DNA of 64,000 nucleotides, taken from positions 379,512 to 443,511 of the forward strand of contig JBCDCY010000002.1 of assembly GCA_039180875.1 (NCBI GenBank), in the 5' to 3' direction. Under the pieces are notes generated by a model. The model worked only from the letters and a program-made list of their open reading frames with translations. It did no database searches and was not told where the DNA came from. This stretch comes from JBCDCY01 sp039180875 (GTDB taxonomy: Bacteria; Pseudomonadota; Alphaproteobacteria; Rhodobacterales; Rhodobacteraceae). Made by a program: the position numbers and the translations under genes. The first letter of the stretch is position 1; the number at the start of each line of letters is the position of its first letter. This document shows, in pieces, positions 1 through 8,092 of this stretch.

Positions 1-647
1 TCCCAGGCGGCCCAGACGGCGGCGATGCTGCCGGCCTCGGGGTTCGCGGCGAGCAAAGCCTCCATCTGCGCCCGGCTGTCGGCAATACCTCCGTCCTGCA
101 CGTCGGGGGTGATGCGAGCCATGACCTCGATATCGGGGTAGTTGGCGAAGACCGCGTCGGCGATCACGCCGCGCACCTGGACGGGCGGGAAGGGGTCGAA
201 GACGAACATCACCACGTTGCCCGCGCCGCCGATCCGGTTGGCAACGTAGACCGAGGTCTCCGCCGCCATGGCGTAGCCGTTCGAGGTGACGTTGGCGACG
301 ATTAGGGGATGGGCGCCGGCGTCCATGCCGAAGACCGGGATGCCGGCTGCATCGGCAGCGGCGAGGCCTGCCTCGACCTGGGCGGGATCGACGTTCAGCA
401 CGATGGCGTCGACGCCGGTGGTCACCGCATCCTCCATCCGGGCGATGACGGCGGCGACGTCGCCGGCCGTGTCGATGGTGTTGACCTCGAGCCCCAATGC
501 GTCCGCCCGCGCCTCGAACGCCTCGACGTAGAACTGGGTGCCGGGCTGGGCGAGATAGGGCGTGATGACCGCCACCGTATCGGCCAGGGCTGCGGGGGTC
601 GTGAGCAGCGTGGCGGCGAGCGCGGCGAGATGGCGGGTGATCTGCAT
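1..647 (-). CDS. Sugar ABC transporter periplasmic substrate-binding protein (partial)
   Basis: The reading frame begins at an ATG at 647 and runs off the left edge, giving about 215 residues without a stop. Residues 1-22 form a Sec signal peptide (MQITRHLAALAATLL, then a PAALA-type cleavage site). The mature part starts VAVITPYLAQPGTQFY and contains GVDAIVLNVDP and AAGIPVFGMDAG, the typical alternating strands of ribose-type periplasmic binding proteins (Peripla_BP_4). It should capture a sugar in the periplasm for an ABC importer whose permease and ATPase genes would lie left of the window. It is divergent from an FGGY sugar kinase at 777, which fits a sugar uptake and phosphorylation locus; the sugar cannot be named. 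Confidence 0.85.
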   Translation of the reverse strand, partial: MQITRHLAALAATLLTTPAALADTVAVITPYLAQPGTQFYVEAFEARADALGLEVNTIDTAGDVAAVIARMEDAVTTGVDAIVLNVDPAQVEAGLAAADAAGIPVFGMDAGAHPLIVANVTSNGYAMAAETSVYVANRIGGAGNVVMFVFDPFPPVQVRGVIADAVFANYPDIEVMARITPDVQDGGIADSRAQMEALLAANPEAGSIAAVWAAW

Positions 648-776
648 AGGTCCCTCTCCCTGAGGTGGAGGCGGCGCTTCTGACGGCGGCCGCTGTCTTT
701 GCCCTGAACGGGCGTTCGTGCCAGCCTAGGCCGGCCGGTCGGGCTCCGTCGAGCCTCTTGGGCGTGGGGAGGGTGG

Positions 777-2222
777 ATGAGCGACGGCCTACTGATCGGT
801 CTCGACCTCGGCACGACGGCGGTGAAAGGCGTGCTGATCGGCCTCGACGGCGTGGTGCGGGACCGGTTCGCCGAGCGCTTTCCCACGATGCGGGAGGGTG
901 CGCGGGTCGAGCAGGACCCGGCCGACTGGCTGCGGCTGGTGGAGGCGGCGCTTGCCCGGTTTGCCCCGGCGGCGGGGGAGGTGCGGGCGATCGGCCTCTG
1001 CAGTCAGGTGAACACTCATGTTTTTTCAGACCGGGCTGGGCGGCCGCTTTGCCCCGCCATCGTCTGGCAGGATACGCGGCCGGCCGATGCAGCCGCCGCG
1101 ATCGACGCAAAGGTGGCGGAGGCCGATCGGCTGGCCTGGTGGGGGGCGCCCTTGCCGATCGACGCGAGCCATGCCCTCGCCCGCATGGCCTGGGTGATGG
1201 CGGAGGAGCCGGCGCGCTGGTCCGAGACCGCCCGGGTCTATGCGCCGAAGGACTGGGTGATCCGGCAATTGACTGGAGCGGACGGCGCGGACCCGGTCGC
1301 CTCCGTCGGGCTGGTCGACCTGGCGCTCGCCTATGTCGATCCGCTGATCGCCGAGGTGCCGGGGGCGGCCGGGCGCCTGCCGCCGCTCGCCGATCCCCTG
1401 AGCCCGGCGGGGGAGGTGGCGTCGGGGCCGTTCAGCGGTGTGCCGCTGATGCGCGGCACGATGGATGCCTGGGCGGGCCTCTTCGGCGTCGGCGCGGCCG
1501 AGCACGGCGACGGCGTCTGGCTCTCCGGCACGTCGGAGGTGCTGGGCCTGATCTCTCCCGTCCGCCAGGGGGCGCCGGGGGTGATCGCCTTTCCGACCTG
1601 GCGCGACATTACGCTCCATGCCGGACCGACCCAGGCGGGCGGGGCCTCGTTCGAGTGGGTCGCAAAGCTGCTCGGCCAGCCGATGGAGGCGCTGGCGGCC
1701 CTCGCCGCAGACGCCCGCCCGGGCCCGATCTTTCTGCCCCATCTGCAGGGCGAGCGGGCGCCGATCTGGGACCCGGCGGCGCGCGGTGCCTTCGCCGGCC
1801 TCGATGCCGCAAGCGGTCCGGGAGAGCTCGCCCGGGCGGTGATGGAGGGGGTCGCCTTCTCCGCCCGCTGGGTGTTCGAGGCGCTGGAGGCCTCGGCCGG
1901 CGGCACGGTCCCGCAGCGCATCCGGCTGGGAGGCGGCGGGGCGCGATCCGACCTTTGGTGCCAGATCCGCGCCGATGCGCTGGGCCGGCCGTTGGAGCGG
2001 GCCGCGGCGCCCGATGCGGGCGCGGTCGGCGCGGCGATCCTGGCGGGGGTCGGGGTCGGGGCGCTGCCCGATCTCGCCACCGCGTCCCGGGCCCTTGCGC
2101 CGACAGAGCGTGTCTTTGTCCCTGATCCGGCCCGTGCGGCGGAGGCATCGGCGCGCTACCGGATCTTCCGTCAGTTCTATGAAGCGCTGCGACCGGTGAA
2201 CGCGGGACTTACCGTGCTCTGA
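777..2222 (+). CDS. FGGY-family carbohydrate kinase, xylulokinase-like
   Basis: This 481-residue protein has the two-domain FGGY kinase plan. The N-terminal phosphate-binding segment is GLDLGTTAVKGVL (about residues 8-20). GTMDAWAGLFG near residue 228 carries the likely catalytic Asp. LPHLQGERAPIWDP (about 321-334) is the FGGY C-terminal signature, and GGGARSDLWCQI near 386 is the adenosine-binding region. FGGY kinases phosphorylate sugars or polyols with ATP in the cytoplasm. Xylulokinase is the nearest recognisable group, but specificity is not readable from sequence. The ATG follows GGGGAGGGTGG closely. It is divergent from the sugar-binding protein at 1-647, with 129 bp between them. Confidence 0.85.
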   Translation: MSDGLLIGLDLGTTAVKGVLIGLDGVVRDRFAERFPTMREGARVEQDPADWLRLVEAALARFAPAAGEVRAIGLCSQVNTHVFSDRAGRPLCPAIVWQDTRPADAAAAIDAKVAEADRLAWWGAPLPIDASHALARMAWVMAEEPARWSETARVYAPKDWVIRQLTGADGADPVASVGLVDLALAYVDPLIAEVPGAAGRLPPLADPLSPAGEVASGPFSGVPLMRGTMDAWAGLFGVGAAEHGDGVWLSGTSEVLGLISPVRQGAPGVIAFPTWRDITLHAGPTQAGGASFEWVAKLLGQPMEALAALAADARPGPIFLPHLQGERAPIWDPAARGAFAGLDAASGPGELARAVMEGVAFSARWVFEALEASAGGTVPQRIRLGGGGARSDLWCQIRADALGRPLERAAAPDAGAVGAAILAGVGVGALPDLATASRALAPTERVFVPDPARAAEASARYRIFRQFYEALRPVNAGLTVL

Positions 2223-2273
2223 CGAAAAGGGACGCGGCATCGCAACGCCGCGCCCCCGCCGCAGAGAGGCCGA

Positions 2274-3902
2274 TCAGGCGAACAGGAAGTCGTTCGCCTG
2301 CAGCTCGCTCAGCATCACGTGATCCAGGGTCACCGTGCCGCGATCGCCGGTGATGATGACGTCGCCGCCGTTTTCGCTGGCCGCAGCGAGGACGTCGTGG
2401 AAGTCCTCGAACTCTTCGCTCGACAGCCGGATCCGATCGGTGCCGCCGAAGTCGGCGATCGTGTCATGGCCGTTCAGTTTGCCGATGATGAAGATGTCGT
2501 GGCCGAAGCCGCCGACCATCACATCGTCCCCGGCACTACCGGTCAGCCGGTCGTTGCCGACACCGGCGAGCAGCGTATCGTCGCCGCGCCCGCCGTTCAG
2601 GATGTCGTTGCCGAAGCCGCCAAAGATCAGGTCGTCGCCCTCTTTCCCGAGCAGCTTGTCCTTGCCGGTGAAGCCCACGATCTTGTCGTCGCCCGCGGTG
2701 CCTTCGATGTGGTCACCGCCAAGCGTGCCGAAGAACTTCTTGCCGTCGGGCTCCGGCGTCACCTGCACCGGCAGCAACACGCGGTCGATCACCTGCACGA
2801 AGCTTTGGGAGGCGGCCGGGATGTCCTCGGCCACGATGTTGGGGTTTTCGAGCCCGGTATCGCGGTCGATCAGCTCCGTCCCGTCCGACCGCAGCGGAGT
2901 GCCGAGGAAGTTGGGCACAAAGCGCAGATCGTCGATCTCGTCCGCCGTCCGGCCGCCGACCACCACGTGATAGAGCAGGATGTCGGTCAAAAGCGGGATC
3001 GGATCGCCCCCGCCGAGGGTGGAGAGGGTGCTCGCCAGGAAGCCGAAGACCGCGTCGGCATCGCCGGTATCGCCCCCGAAGCCGAGATCGGCGGCCAAGG
3101 CCCCGAACGCGTCGTTGGTCGGGGCGAGGACGGTGATGTCGCTCGCCGCGGCCAGGGTGGGGATCAGGCCGGTGATATCCAGGGCCTGGACCAGGATGCT
3201 GAAGTCCGGGTTGCCGGCGGCGATGTCGACGACGCTCGGCGGCGTGTTGCCGGGCAGGTCGAACGGCAGCAGCACCCGGTCGATCACGTTGATTAGGCCG
3301 TTCTCAGCGTCGATGTTGCTGTCGACCACGACCGGATCGGCGATGTCAGGCTCCTGGTCGATCAGCACGGTGCCGTTGACGTCGAACGTGGCGCCGTTCA
3401 GCGTGGTCACCGTACCTTCGCTCCGCAACTGACCGAGGGTCTTGACCCCCTCGACCACGTGGAAGAGCAGCACGTCCGCCAGCAGGTCGAGCGCGGCTTC
3501 GGGGCTGCCGCCGAGGTCGGTGAGGGCCGCGACCAGCGTGTTGAATGCGGCCTCGTCGTCACCCGGCGCGACGGGGGCGCCCAGATCGGCAACGAGCTGG
3601 ATGAAGGCGTCGTCGGTGGGTGCGAAGACGGTGAACTCCGCCGATGCGGTGTCGAGGGCCCCGGCGAGGTCGGTGGCGATCAGCGCATCGCGCAGGATGT
3701 CGAAGTCGCTGCCGTCCCCATCGAAACCGCTATCGCCCGAGATGGCGAGCACGGTCTCCGTGATGGTGAGTTGCGGCGGCGTCAGGTCGATGGCGCCGAT
3801 CGAGAAGCTGATGATGTCGCTCAGCGGCACGCGCTCGCCGTTGAGGAAGAACTGGCCGTGCTCGAAGGTGAAGCTCAGGCCACGGATCGTAGCGGTCGAC
3901 AT
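2274..3902 (-). CDS. Secreted fasciclin (FAS1) x2 protein with C-terminal RTX repeats
   Basis: The 542-residue protein carries two FAS1 domains (about residues 60-215 and 218-378). Each has the FAPT(D/N)DAF box (FTVFAPTDDAF, ITVLAPTNDAF), an LFHVV or LYHVV strand, and ends in VIDRVLLP. Residues about 388-500 hold nonapeptide RTX repeats such as GGFGNDILN and GGRGDDTLL, which bind calcium and usually mark type I secretion. No N-terminal signal peptide is visible, in agreement with that route. The start chosen is ATG at 3902, preceded by GGAGA at a good distance; a TTG lies two codons upstream. It is probably an extracellular adhesion or matrix protein (inference). A second, lipoprotein-type fasciclin gene lies 75 bp upstream on the same strand. 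Confidence 0.85.
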   Translation of the reverse strand: MSTATIRGLSFTFEHGQFFLNGERVPLSDIISFSIGAIDLTPPQLTITETVLAISGDSGFDGDGSDFDILRDALIATDLAGALDTASAEFTVFAPTDDAFIQLVADLGAPVAPGDDEAAFNTLVAALTDLGGSPEAALDLLADVLLFHVVEGVKTLGQLRSEGTVTTLNGATFDVNGTVLIDQEPDIADPVVVDSNIDAENGLINVIDRVLLPFDLPGNTPPSVVDIAAGNPDFSILVQALDITGLIPTLAAASDITVLAPTNDAFGALAADLGFGGDTGDADAVFGFLASTLSTLGGGDPIPLLTDILLYHVVVGGRTADEIDDLRFVPNFLGTPLRSDGTELIDRDTGLENPNIVAEDIPAASQSFVQVIDRVLLPVQVTPEPDGKKFFGTLGGDHIEGTAGDDKIVGFTGKDKLLGKEGDDLIFGGFGNDILNGGRGDDTLLAGVGNDRLTGSAGDDVMVGGFGHDIFIIGKLNGHDTIADFGGTDRIRLSSEEFEDFHDVLAAASENGGDVIITGDRGTVTLDHVMLSELQANDFLFA

Positions 3903-3977
3903 GGTCAAGTCTCCGGTTTGGTGCGAGAGGGGCGCACGGGAAGCGACGGGGCGCGCTGACCGCGCCCCATCGGATCG

Positions 3978-4475
3978 TCACGGCAGCAGCACGGTGTCGA
4001 TCACGTGGATCACGCCGTTCGAGGCGCCGACATCGGCCGCCACGACAGTGGCGTTGTTCACCTGGACGCCGCCCCCGGTGGCGTCGATGGCGAGGGTCTT
4101 GCCCTGCACCGTGGCCGCGTCGATGGTCTGACCGGCGAGATCGGCCGACATCACCTGACCCGGCACAACGTGATAGGTGAGGATGGAGACCAGTTGATCC
4201 CGGTTCTCCGGCCGCAGCAGCGCATCGACCGTGCCCTCGGGCAGCTTGGCGAAGGCCTCGTCGGTCGGCGCGAAGACCGTGAAGGGGCCGGGCGACTTCA
4301 GCGTCTCGACCAGATCGGCGGCCTGTACGGCGGCGACCAGGGTCTGGAACTGACCGGCGGAGACGGCAGTGTCGACGATGTCGGCACTCGGCGCGCTGCC
4401 GGTCGTGGCGGTTTGCGAGGTCGCGGCGCAGGCGGCGAGCAGGCCTGCGGCCATGAGCGAAAGCAGATACTTCAT
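3978..4475 (-). CDS. Fasciclin-domain lipoprotein
   Basis: This 165-residue protein has a lipoprotein signal (MKYLLSLMAAGLLAAC, lipid-modified Cys16) and one FAS1 domain. The domain boxes are FTVFAPTDEAFAKLP, ILTYHVVPG and a terminal VIHVIDTVLLP, the classic short bacterial fasciclin form. It should be anchored in the cell envelope and take part in adhesion or surface contacts; the ligand is unknown. A 17-bp inverted repeat ends 18 nt upstream of its ATG, mirrored by a similar one upstream of the divergent DUF6502 gene, so the two promoters are probably controlled together. A weak minus-strand -35 (TTGACG, 4549-4544) is visible. The RTX-fasciclin gene follows on the same strand. Confidence 0.88.
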   Translation of the reverse strand: MKYLLSLMAAGLLAACAATSQTATTGSAPSADIVDTAVSAGQFQTLVAAVQAADLVETLKSPGPFTVFAPTDEAFAKLPEGTVDALLRPENRDQLVSILTYHVVPGQVMSADLAGQTIDAATVQGKTLAIDATGGGVQVNNATVVAADVGASNGVIHVIDTVLLP

Positions 4476-4493
4476 AAGTCACTCCCTGGTGGT

Positions 4494-4510
4494 GTGGGAT
4501 TTTTTCCCAC
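4494..4510. promoter_or_regulatory. Operator-like inverted repeat, site 1
   Basis: GTGGGATTTTTTCCCAC: 6-bp arms GTGGGA/TCCCAC around five T. It lies 18 nt upstream of the fasciclin lipoprotein ATG (4475). A close relative with the same total length sits at 4558-4574. Both resemble binding sites for a dimeric regulator; the protein is not identified. Confidence 0.5.
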
Positions 4511-4557
4511 GAGATGTGACATACGTGCTCCATCCCTCGGAATCGTCAAGGTCGCGC

Positions 4558-4574
4558 GTGGACTTTTTTTCCAC
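4558..4574. promoter_or_regulatory. Operator-like inverted repeat, site 2
   Basis: GTGGACTTTTTTTCCAC: 5-bp arms GTGGA/TCCAC around a T-rich centre, 17 bp long. It lies 18 nt upstream of the DUF6502 ATG (4593). Centre-to-centre distance to site 1 is 64 bp, about six helical turns. Confidence 0.5.
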
Positions 4575-4592
4575 GGAGCGTAGGTTCGAGTC

Positions 4593-5468
4593 ATGTCCGA
4601 TGCGCCACCCGATCCCCGAACGGCAGCTTTTCAGCGGGTTCTCCGCGGGCTTTTGCGGCCTTTGGTGCGCGCTCTGATCGCCCAAGGCGTCACCGCGCCG
4701 GCGCTTTATCGCCTACTCAAGCAGCTCTACGTCGAGGTGGCCGAGCAGAGCTTCCGCCTGGACGAGACCCCGCCGACGGACAGCCGCATCAGCATGCTGA
4801 CAGGCGTGCATCGCAGGGATGTGCGGGCCTTTCGCTCCGGCACCGGGGCGACGTCGGACGAGGTCGGGCAGCGCGCGACCACCATCGCCACGGTGCTCGG
4901 CCGCTGGCTCGCCGATCCGGATATGACGCTGGAGGATGGCGCACCGCGGCCGCTTTGGCGGACCGGCGCCGATGGCCCCTCCTTTGAGCGGCTGGTCGCC
5001 ACCGTCAGCCGCGATATCCGGCCGCGCACGGTGCTGGACGAGCTTCTGCGCCAGGGTCTGGTGACGCTGAGCGAGGATGGCGAGACCGTGACGCTGTCGG
5101 CCGACGCCTTCCTTGGGCCGGCGGATCTTGATCAGAAGGTCTTCTTCTTCGCCGAGAATGTCGGCGACCATATCTCCGCCGCGGTCGACAATCTGCTGGC
5201 CGACGAGCCCCGGTTCATGGAGCGGGCGGTCTTTTACAATCGCCTGCGCGCCAGTTCAGTCGACGATCTGGAGGCGCAGGCGCGGGATCTCGGCGGTGAT
5301 CTGCTGCTGAAGCTCAACCGCCTTGCCCACACCGCCCAGGCGGAGGATCTATCGGCCGAGGATGGGACCGAGCGGTTCCGCTTCGGCCTTTTCTTTTATC
5401 GCGAGGACGAAGCGGCGGACGGCGAGGACACCACGGCGCCGCCGCGCGGGACGGGTAACAATGAGTGA
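4593..5468 (+). CDS. DUF6502 family protein
   Basis: This 291-residue cytoplasmic protein has no signal peptide or membrane segment. The N-terminus (VLRGLLRPLVRALIAQGVT, then YRLLKQLYVEVA) and the helical stretch SRISMLTGVHRRDVRAF, which looks like a winged-helix unit, match what I recall of the DUF6502 family; no function is established. The C-terminal half is helical (FFFAENVGDHISAAVDNLL) and ends in an acidic tail. It overlaps the downstream DUF5666 lipoprotein gene by 8 bp, so the two are probably translationally coupled. Because it looks DNA-binding and its promoter shares an operator-like site with the divergent fasciclin gene, it may be the local regulator (inference). Confidence 0.75.
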   Translation: MSDAPPDPRTAAFQRVLRGLLRPLVRALIAQGVTAPALYRLLKQLYVEVAEQSFRLDETPPTDSRISMLTGVHRRDVRAFRSGTGATSDEVGQRATTIATVLGRWLADPDMTLEDGAPRPLWRTGADGPSFERLVATVSRDIRPRTVLDELLRQGLVTLSEDGETVTLSADAFLGPADLDQKVFFFAENVGDHISAAVDNLLADEPRFMERAVFYNRLRASSVDDLEAQARDLGGDLLLKLNRLAHTAQAEDLSAEDGTERFRFGLFFYREDEAADGEDTTAPPRGTGNNE

Positions 5469-6435
5469 TGTAACGCGTCGATCCATCTTGGCGGGACTTG
5501 GCGCCGGGTTATTGGCCGGCTGCGAGGTCCCATTGCAAATGGCCGAGGACGATCCGAACAAGCCACCGGCTCAGGGGGGGATCGGCGGGACCGGCATCGT
5601 CGGCACCTTGACCGACTTAGGCTCCCTCCGGGTGAACGGCCTGCGGATCGCGACGGATGCGGAGACCGCCTTCTCCGGCCCGTTCGGGGCGATCGACGCG
5701 ACCGAGGTGATGGTGGGCGACAGCCTAACCATTGAGGCCTCGACGACCGAGGCGGGCCTCCGCGCCCAGCGGGTGCACCTCACCCAGCCCCTGGTCGGGC
5801 CGGTCGAGGCGATCTCGGCCGACGGGCGGCAGCTCCGCATCCTCGGCATCGACGTGGTGCTGGAGCCGGGGGCGGAGATGCGCGCCCGGCCGGGTCTGCG
5901 CGTCGCGGTCTCCGGCATCTGGCGCGGGCCGCGGGTCGTCGCCTCCCGCGTGGTGCCGGCCGAGCGGGGCTCGGTCTCCGCCGTCGCGGGGGTCTTCGCC
6001 GCCGGGGCGGGGAGCGTGGGCGGCGTGCCGGTGCACGGGCTTGAGGCCGTGCTGCCGCCGGGCGGTGCGCCGGACGATGGCAGCTTTGTCACGGTGCTCG
6101 GCTACGACACGGATGGGGGCCTCACTGCGACCAACCTGAGCGCCGGACGGTTCTTCAATGCCGCCGGTCCGCTCGCCTCGCTTTCGGTCGAGGGTTATCT
6201 CGACCCGATCGAGGCGGCGCCGGGCTATACCGTCGCGGGCCTCGGCCACAGCTTCGATCGCAGGGCGGAGCTTGCCGCCTTCGCCGCCGACCGCACGCTG
6301 TTCCTCGGTCCTTACACGGGCACCTTCGACGTGGCGCGCGGCGTGAGGCTGCCCCAGGACCTCGCGGCGCGGCGCGCCTTCCTGCGGGAGAACGCGGGGC
6401 CGCTGCTCACGACCACGGCGCTGCCGGCGCGCTAA
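5461..6435 (+). CDS. DUF5666 domain lipoprotein, possibly Tat-exported
   Basis: This 324-residue protein starts at an ATG inside the end of the DUF6502 gene. The N-terminus has a twin-arginine pair (TRRSILAGLG, Arg6-Arg7) followed by a lipobox LLAGC (Cys21), suggesting a Tat-exported lipoprotein. GGIGGTGIVGTL then introduces tandem beta-rich modules of the DUF5666 type (for example VGPVEAISADGRQLRILGI). No enzymatic motif is seen. Coupling to DUF6502 suggests the pair act together in an envelope-related role; the function is unknown. It ends 2 bp before the convergent argB stop, leaving almost no space for a terminator. Confidence 0.75.
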   Translation: MSDVTRRSILAGLGAGLLAGCEVPLQMAEDDPNKPPAQGGIGGTGIVGTLTDLGSLRVNGLRIATDAETAFSGPFGAIDATEVMVGDSLTIEASTTEAGLRAQRVHLTQPLVGPVEAISADGRQLRILGIDVVLEPGAEMRARPGLRVAVSGIWRGPRVVASRVVPAERGSVSAVAGVFAAGAGSVGGVPVHGLEAVLPPGGAPDDGSFVTVLGYDTDGGLTATNLSAGRFFNAAGPLASLSVEGYLDPIEAAPGYTVAGLGHSFDRRAELAAFAADRTLFLGPYTGTFDVARGVRLPQDLAARRAFLRENAGPLLTTTALPAR

Positions 6436-6437
6436 GC

Positions 6438-7352
6438 TTAGGCGGGCGCCTCGGCGCGGATCAGGCTGCCGGCGCCGTGGGCGGTGAAGAGCTCGAGCAA
6501 GCAGGCATGGGGCGCCCGGCCGTCGAGGATCACCACTGCGCCGACGCCGGCGCCGATGGCGGCGAGCGCCGTCTGGGTCTTTGGGATCATGCCGCCGGCG
6601 ATCACCCCGTCGGCCGTCAGCGCCTCGACCTGGGCGGTGGAGAGGTCGGTGACCACCTCGCCCGCCGCGTCCTTCACCCCGGCGACATCGGTGAGGAGCA
6701 AGAGGCGGTCGGCCTGCATCGCCCCGGCAATGGCGCCGGCCGCGGTGTCGCCGTTCACGTTGTAGGTGGCGCCGTCCCGGCCCACCCCGACCGGCGCGAT
6801 CACCGGAATGAAGTCGGAGGCGAGGAAGGTGTGGAGCACCGCCGGATGCACGTCCGTCGGCTCGCCCACGAAGCCGAGGTCGAGGACCCGCTCGAGATGG
6901 CTGTCGGGGTCCTTCACGGTGCGGGTCGCCCGCTCACACACCATCAGGTTGGCGTCCTTGCCCGACAGGCCGACGGCCCGACCGCCCTGGGCGTTGATCG
7001 CCTGCACGATGCCCTTGTTGATGCGCCCGGCGAGGACCATCTCGACCACCTCGACCGTCGCCGCGTCGGTCACCCGCTTGCCGTCGACGAACTCCGACTT
7101 GATCGACAACCGCTCCAGCATCTTGTCGATCTGCGGCCCGCCGCCGTGCACCACCACCGGGTTCACGTTGCACTGCTTCATCAGCACGATGTCGCGGGCG
7201 AAACGCTCCAGCGCGGCCTCGTTGCCCATGGCGTGACCGCCGAGCTTGATGACCACCGTCGCGCCGTCATAGCGCTGCAGATAGGGCAGGGCCTCGCTCA
7301 AGGTCCGCGCCGTGGCGCGCCAGTCCCGGGTCATGGCAAGCGATTTCTCCAT
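6438..7352 (-). CDS. argB: Acetylglutamate kinase
   Basis: This 304-residue enzyme phosphorylates N-acetyl-L-glutamate, the second step of arginine synthesis, in the cytoplasm. Amino-acid kinase motifs are clear: VIKLGGHAM (about 34-42), VVVHGGGPQID, YNVNGDTAAGAIAG and GGMIPK. The N-terminal helix (TARTLSEALPYLQRY) is the extension seen in arginine-inhibited hexameric enzymes, so feedback inhibition is likely. ATG at 7352 is used; an internal ATG six codons in (MTRDW) is possible. It is the last gene of the leftward yidC-MOSC-engB-argB series. Confidence 0.97.
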   Translation of the reverse strand: MEKSLAMTRDWRATARTLSEALPYLQRYDGATVVIKLGGHAMGNEAALERFARDIVLMKQCNVNPVVVHGGGPQIDKMLERLSIKSEFVDGKRVTDAATVEVVEMVLAGRINKGIVQAINAQGGRAVGLSGKDANLMVCERATRTVKDPDSHLERVLDLGFVGEPTDVHPAVLHTFLASDFIPVIAPVGVGRDGATYNVNGDTAAGAIAGAMQADRLLLLTDVAGVKDAAGEVVTDLSTAQVEALTADGVIAGGMIPKTQTALAAIGAGVGAVVILDGRAPHACLLELFTAHGAGSLIRAEAPA

Positions 7353-7429
7353 CTCGGACCTCCGGCGAGGCTTCGCGGCGCTGGTTCTACTGCGATTCTC
7401 GCCGGGCTTCGATGGGCTGCGCGCGGTGG

Positions 7430-8086
7430 CTAGCCGAGCAGTCCGGCGATCCGGCTTTGCAGAGTCGGGATGCCGGCACCGGTCTCCGACGAGGTAAGGA
7501 TGATCTCCGGAAAGGCCGCGGGATGGCGGGCGAGCGCCGTGCGGATCTGGGCGAGGGCCTTGTCGAGGGCGCCGCGCTTTGGCTTGTCGGTCTTGGTGAT
7601 CACCACCTGAAAGCTCACCGCCGCCTGGTCGAGCAGCTCCATGATCTCCCGATCGACCTCCTTCGCTCCATGTCGGCCGTCGATCAGCAGGAACACCCGG
7701 CGGAGCGTGGCGCGGCCTGCAAGGTAGGTGCGCATCACGGTCTGCCAGCGGGCGACGACGTCGACGGGCGCCTCGGCAAAGCCATAGCCGGGCAGGTCGA
7801 CCAGATAGAGCCGCCCCGCCAGATCGAAGTAGTTGATCTGCTGGGTGCGCCCCGGGGTGTTGGAGGTGCGGGCGAGCGCACGGCGGCCGGTGAGCGCGTT
7901 CAGGAGAGAGGACTTCCCGACGTTGGAGCGCCCGGCGAAGCAGACCTCGACCCGGTCGTCGGGCGGCAGCTGCGCCAGATCCGCGACGCCGAGCAGGAAG
8001 GTGCAGGTGCCGGCGAACAGTCGGCGGGCAGCCTCGGCCTCCTCCGCCTCCGGGTCCGCTGCGATGGGGAAGTTGGCGGTCGCCAT
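7430..8086 (-). CDS. engB: Ribosome biogenesis GTP-binding protein EngB/YihA
   Basis: This 218-residue TRAFAC GTPase assists late 50S assembly. G1 is GRSNVGKSS (about residue 52), G2 TPGRTQ, G3 DLPGYG, G4 TKTD, and an SS pair near ILTSSETG is the G5 region. Length matches the family plus a slightly longer N-terminus. It lies 6 bp downstream of the MOSC gene and 77 bp before argB, within the usual alphaproteobacterial yidC cluster. Confidence 0.96.
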   Translation of the reverse strand: MATANFPIAADPEAEEAEAARRLFAGTCTFLLGVADLAQLPPDDRVEVCFAGRSNVGKSSLLNALTGRRALARTSNTPGRTQQINYFDLAGRLYLVDLPGYGFAEAPVDVVARWQTVMRTYLAGRATLRRVFLLIDGRHGAKEVDREIMELLDQAAVSFQVVITKTDKPKRGALDKALAQIRTALARHPAAFPEIILTSSETGAGIPTLQSRIAGLLG

Positions 8087-8092
8087 GCCGGG

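Noticed and set aside
665..2125. 486-codon plus frame overlapping the FGGY kinase
   Set aside because: Arg/Gly-rich alternate frame; the kinase frame carries all motifs.
2500..2720. Regularly spaced similar segments suggesting a repeat array
   Set aside because: These are codons of the RTX nonapeptides (GGxGxDxLx) of the fasciclin-RTX gene, not a CRISPR or DNA repeat array.
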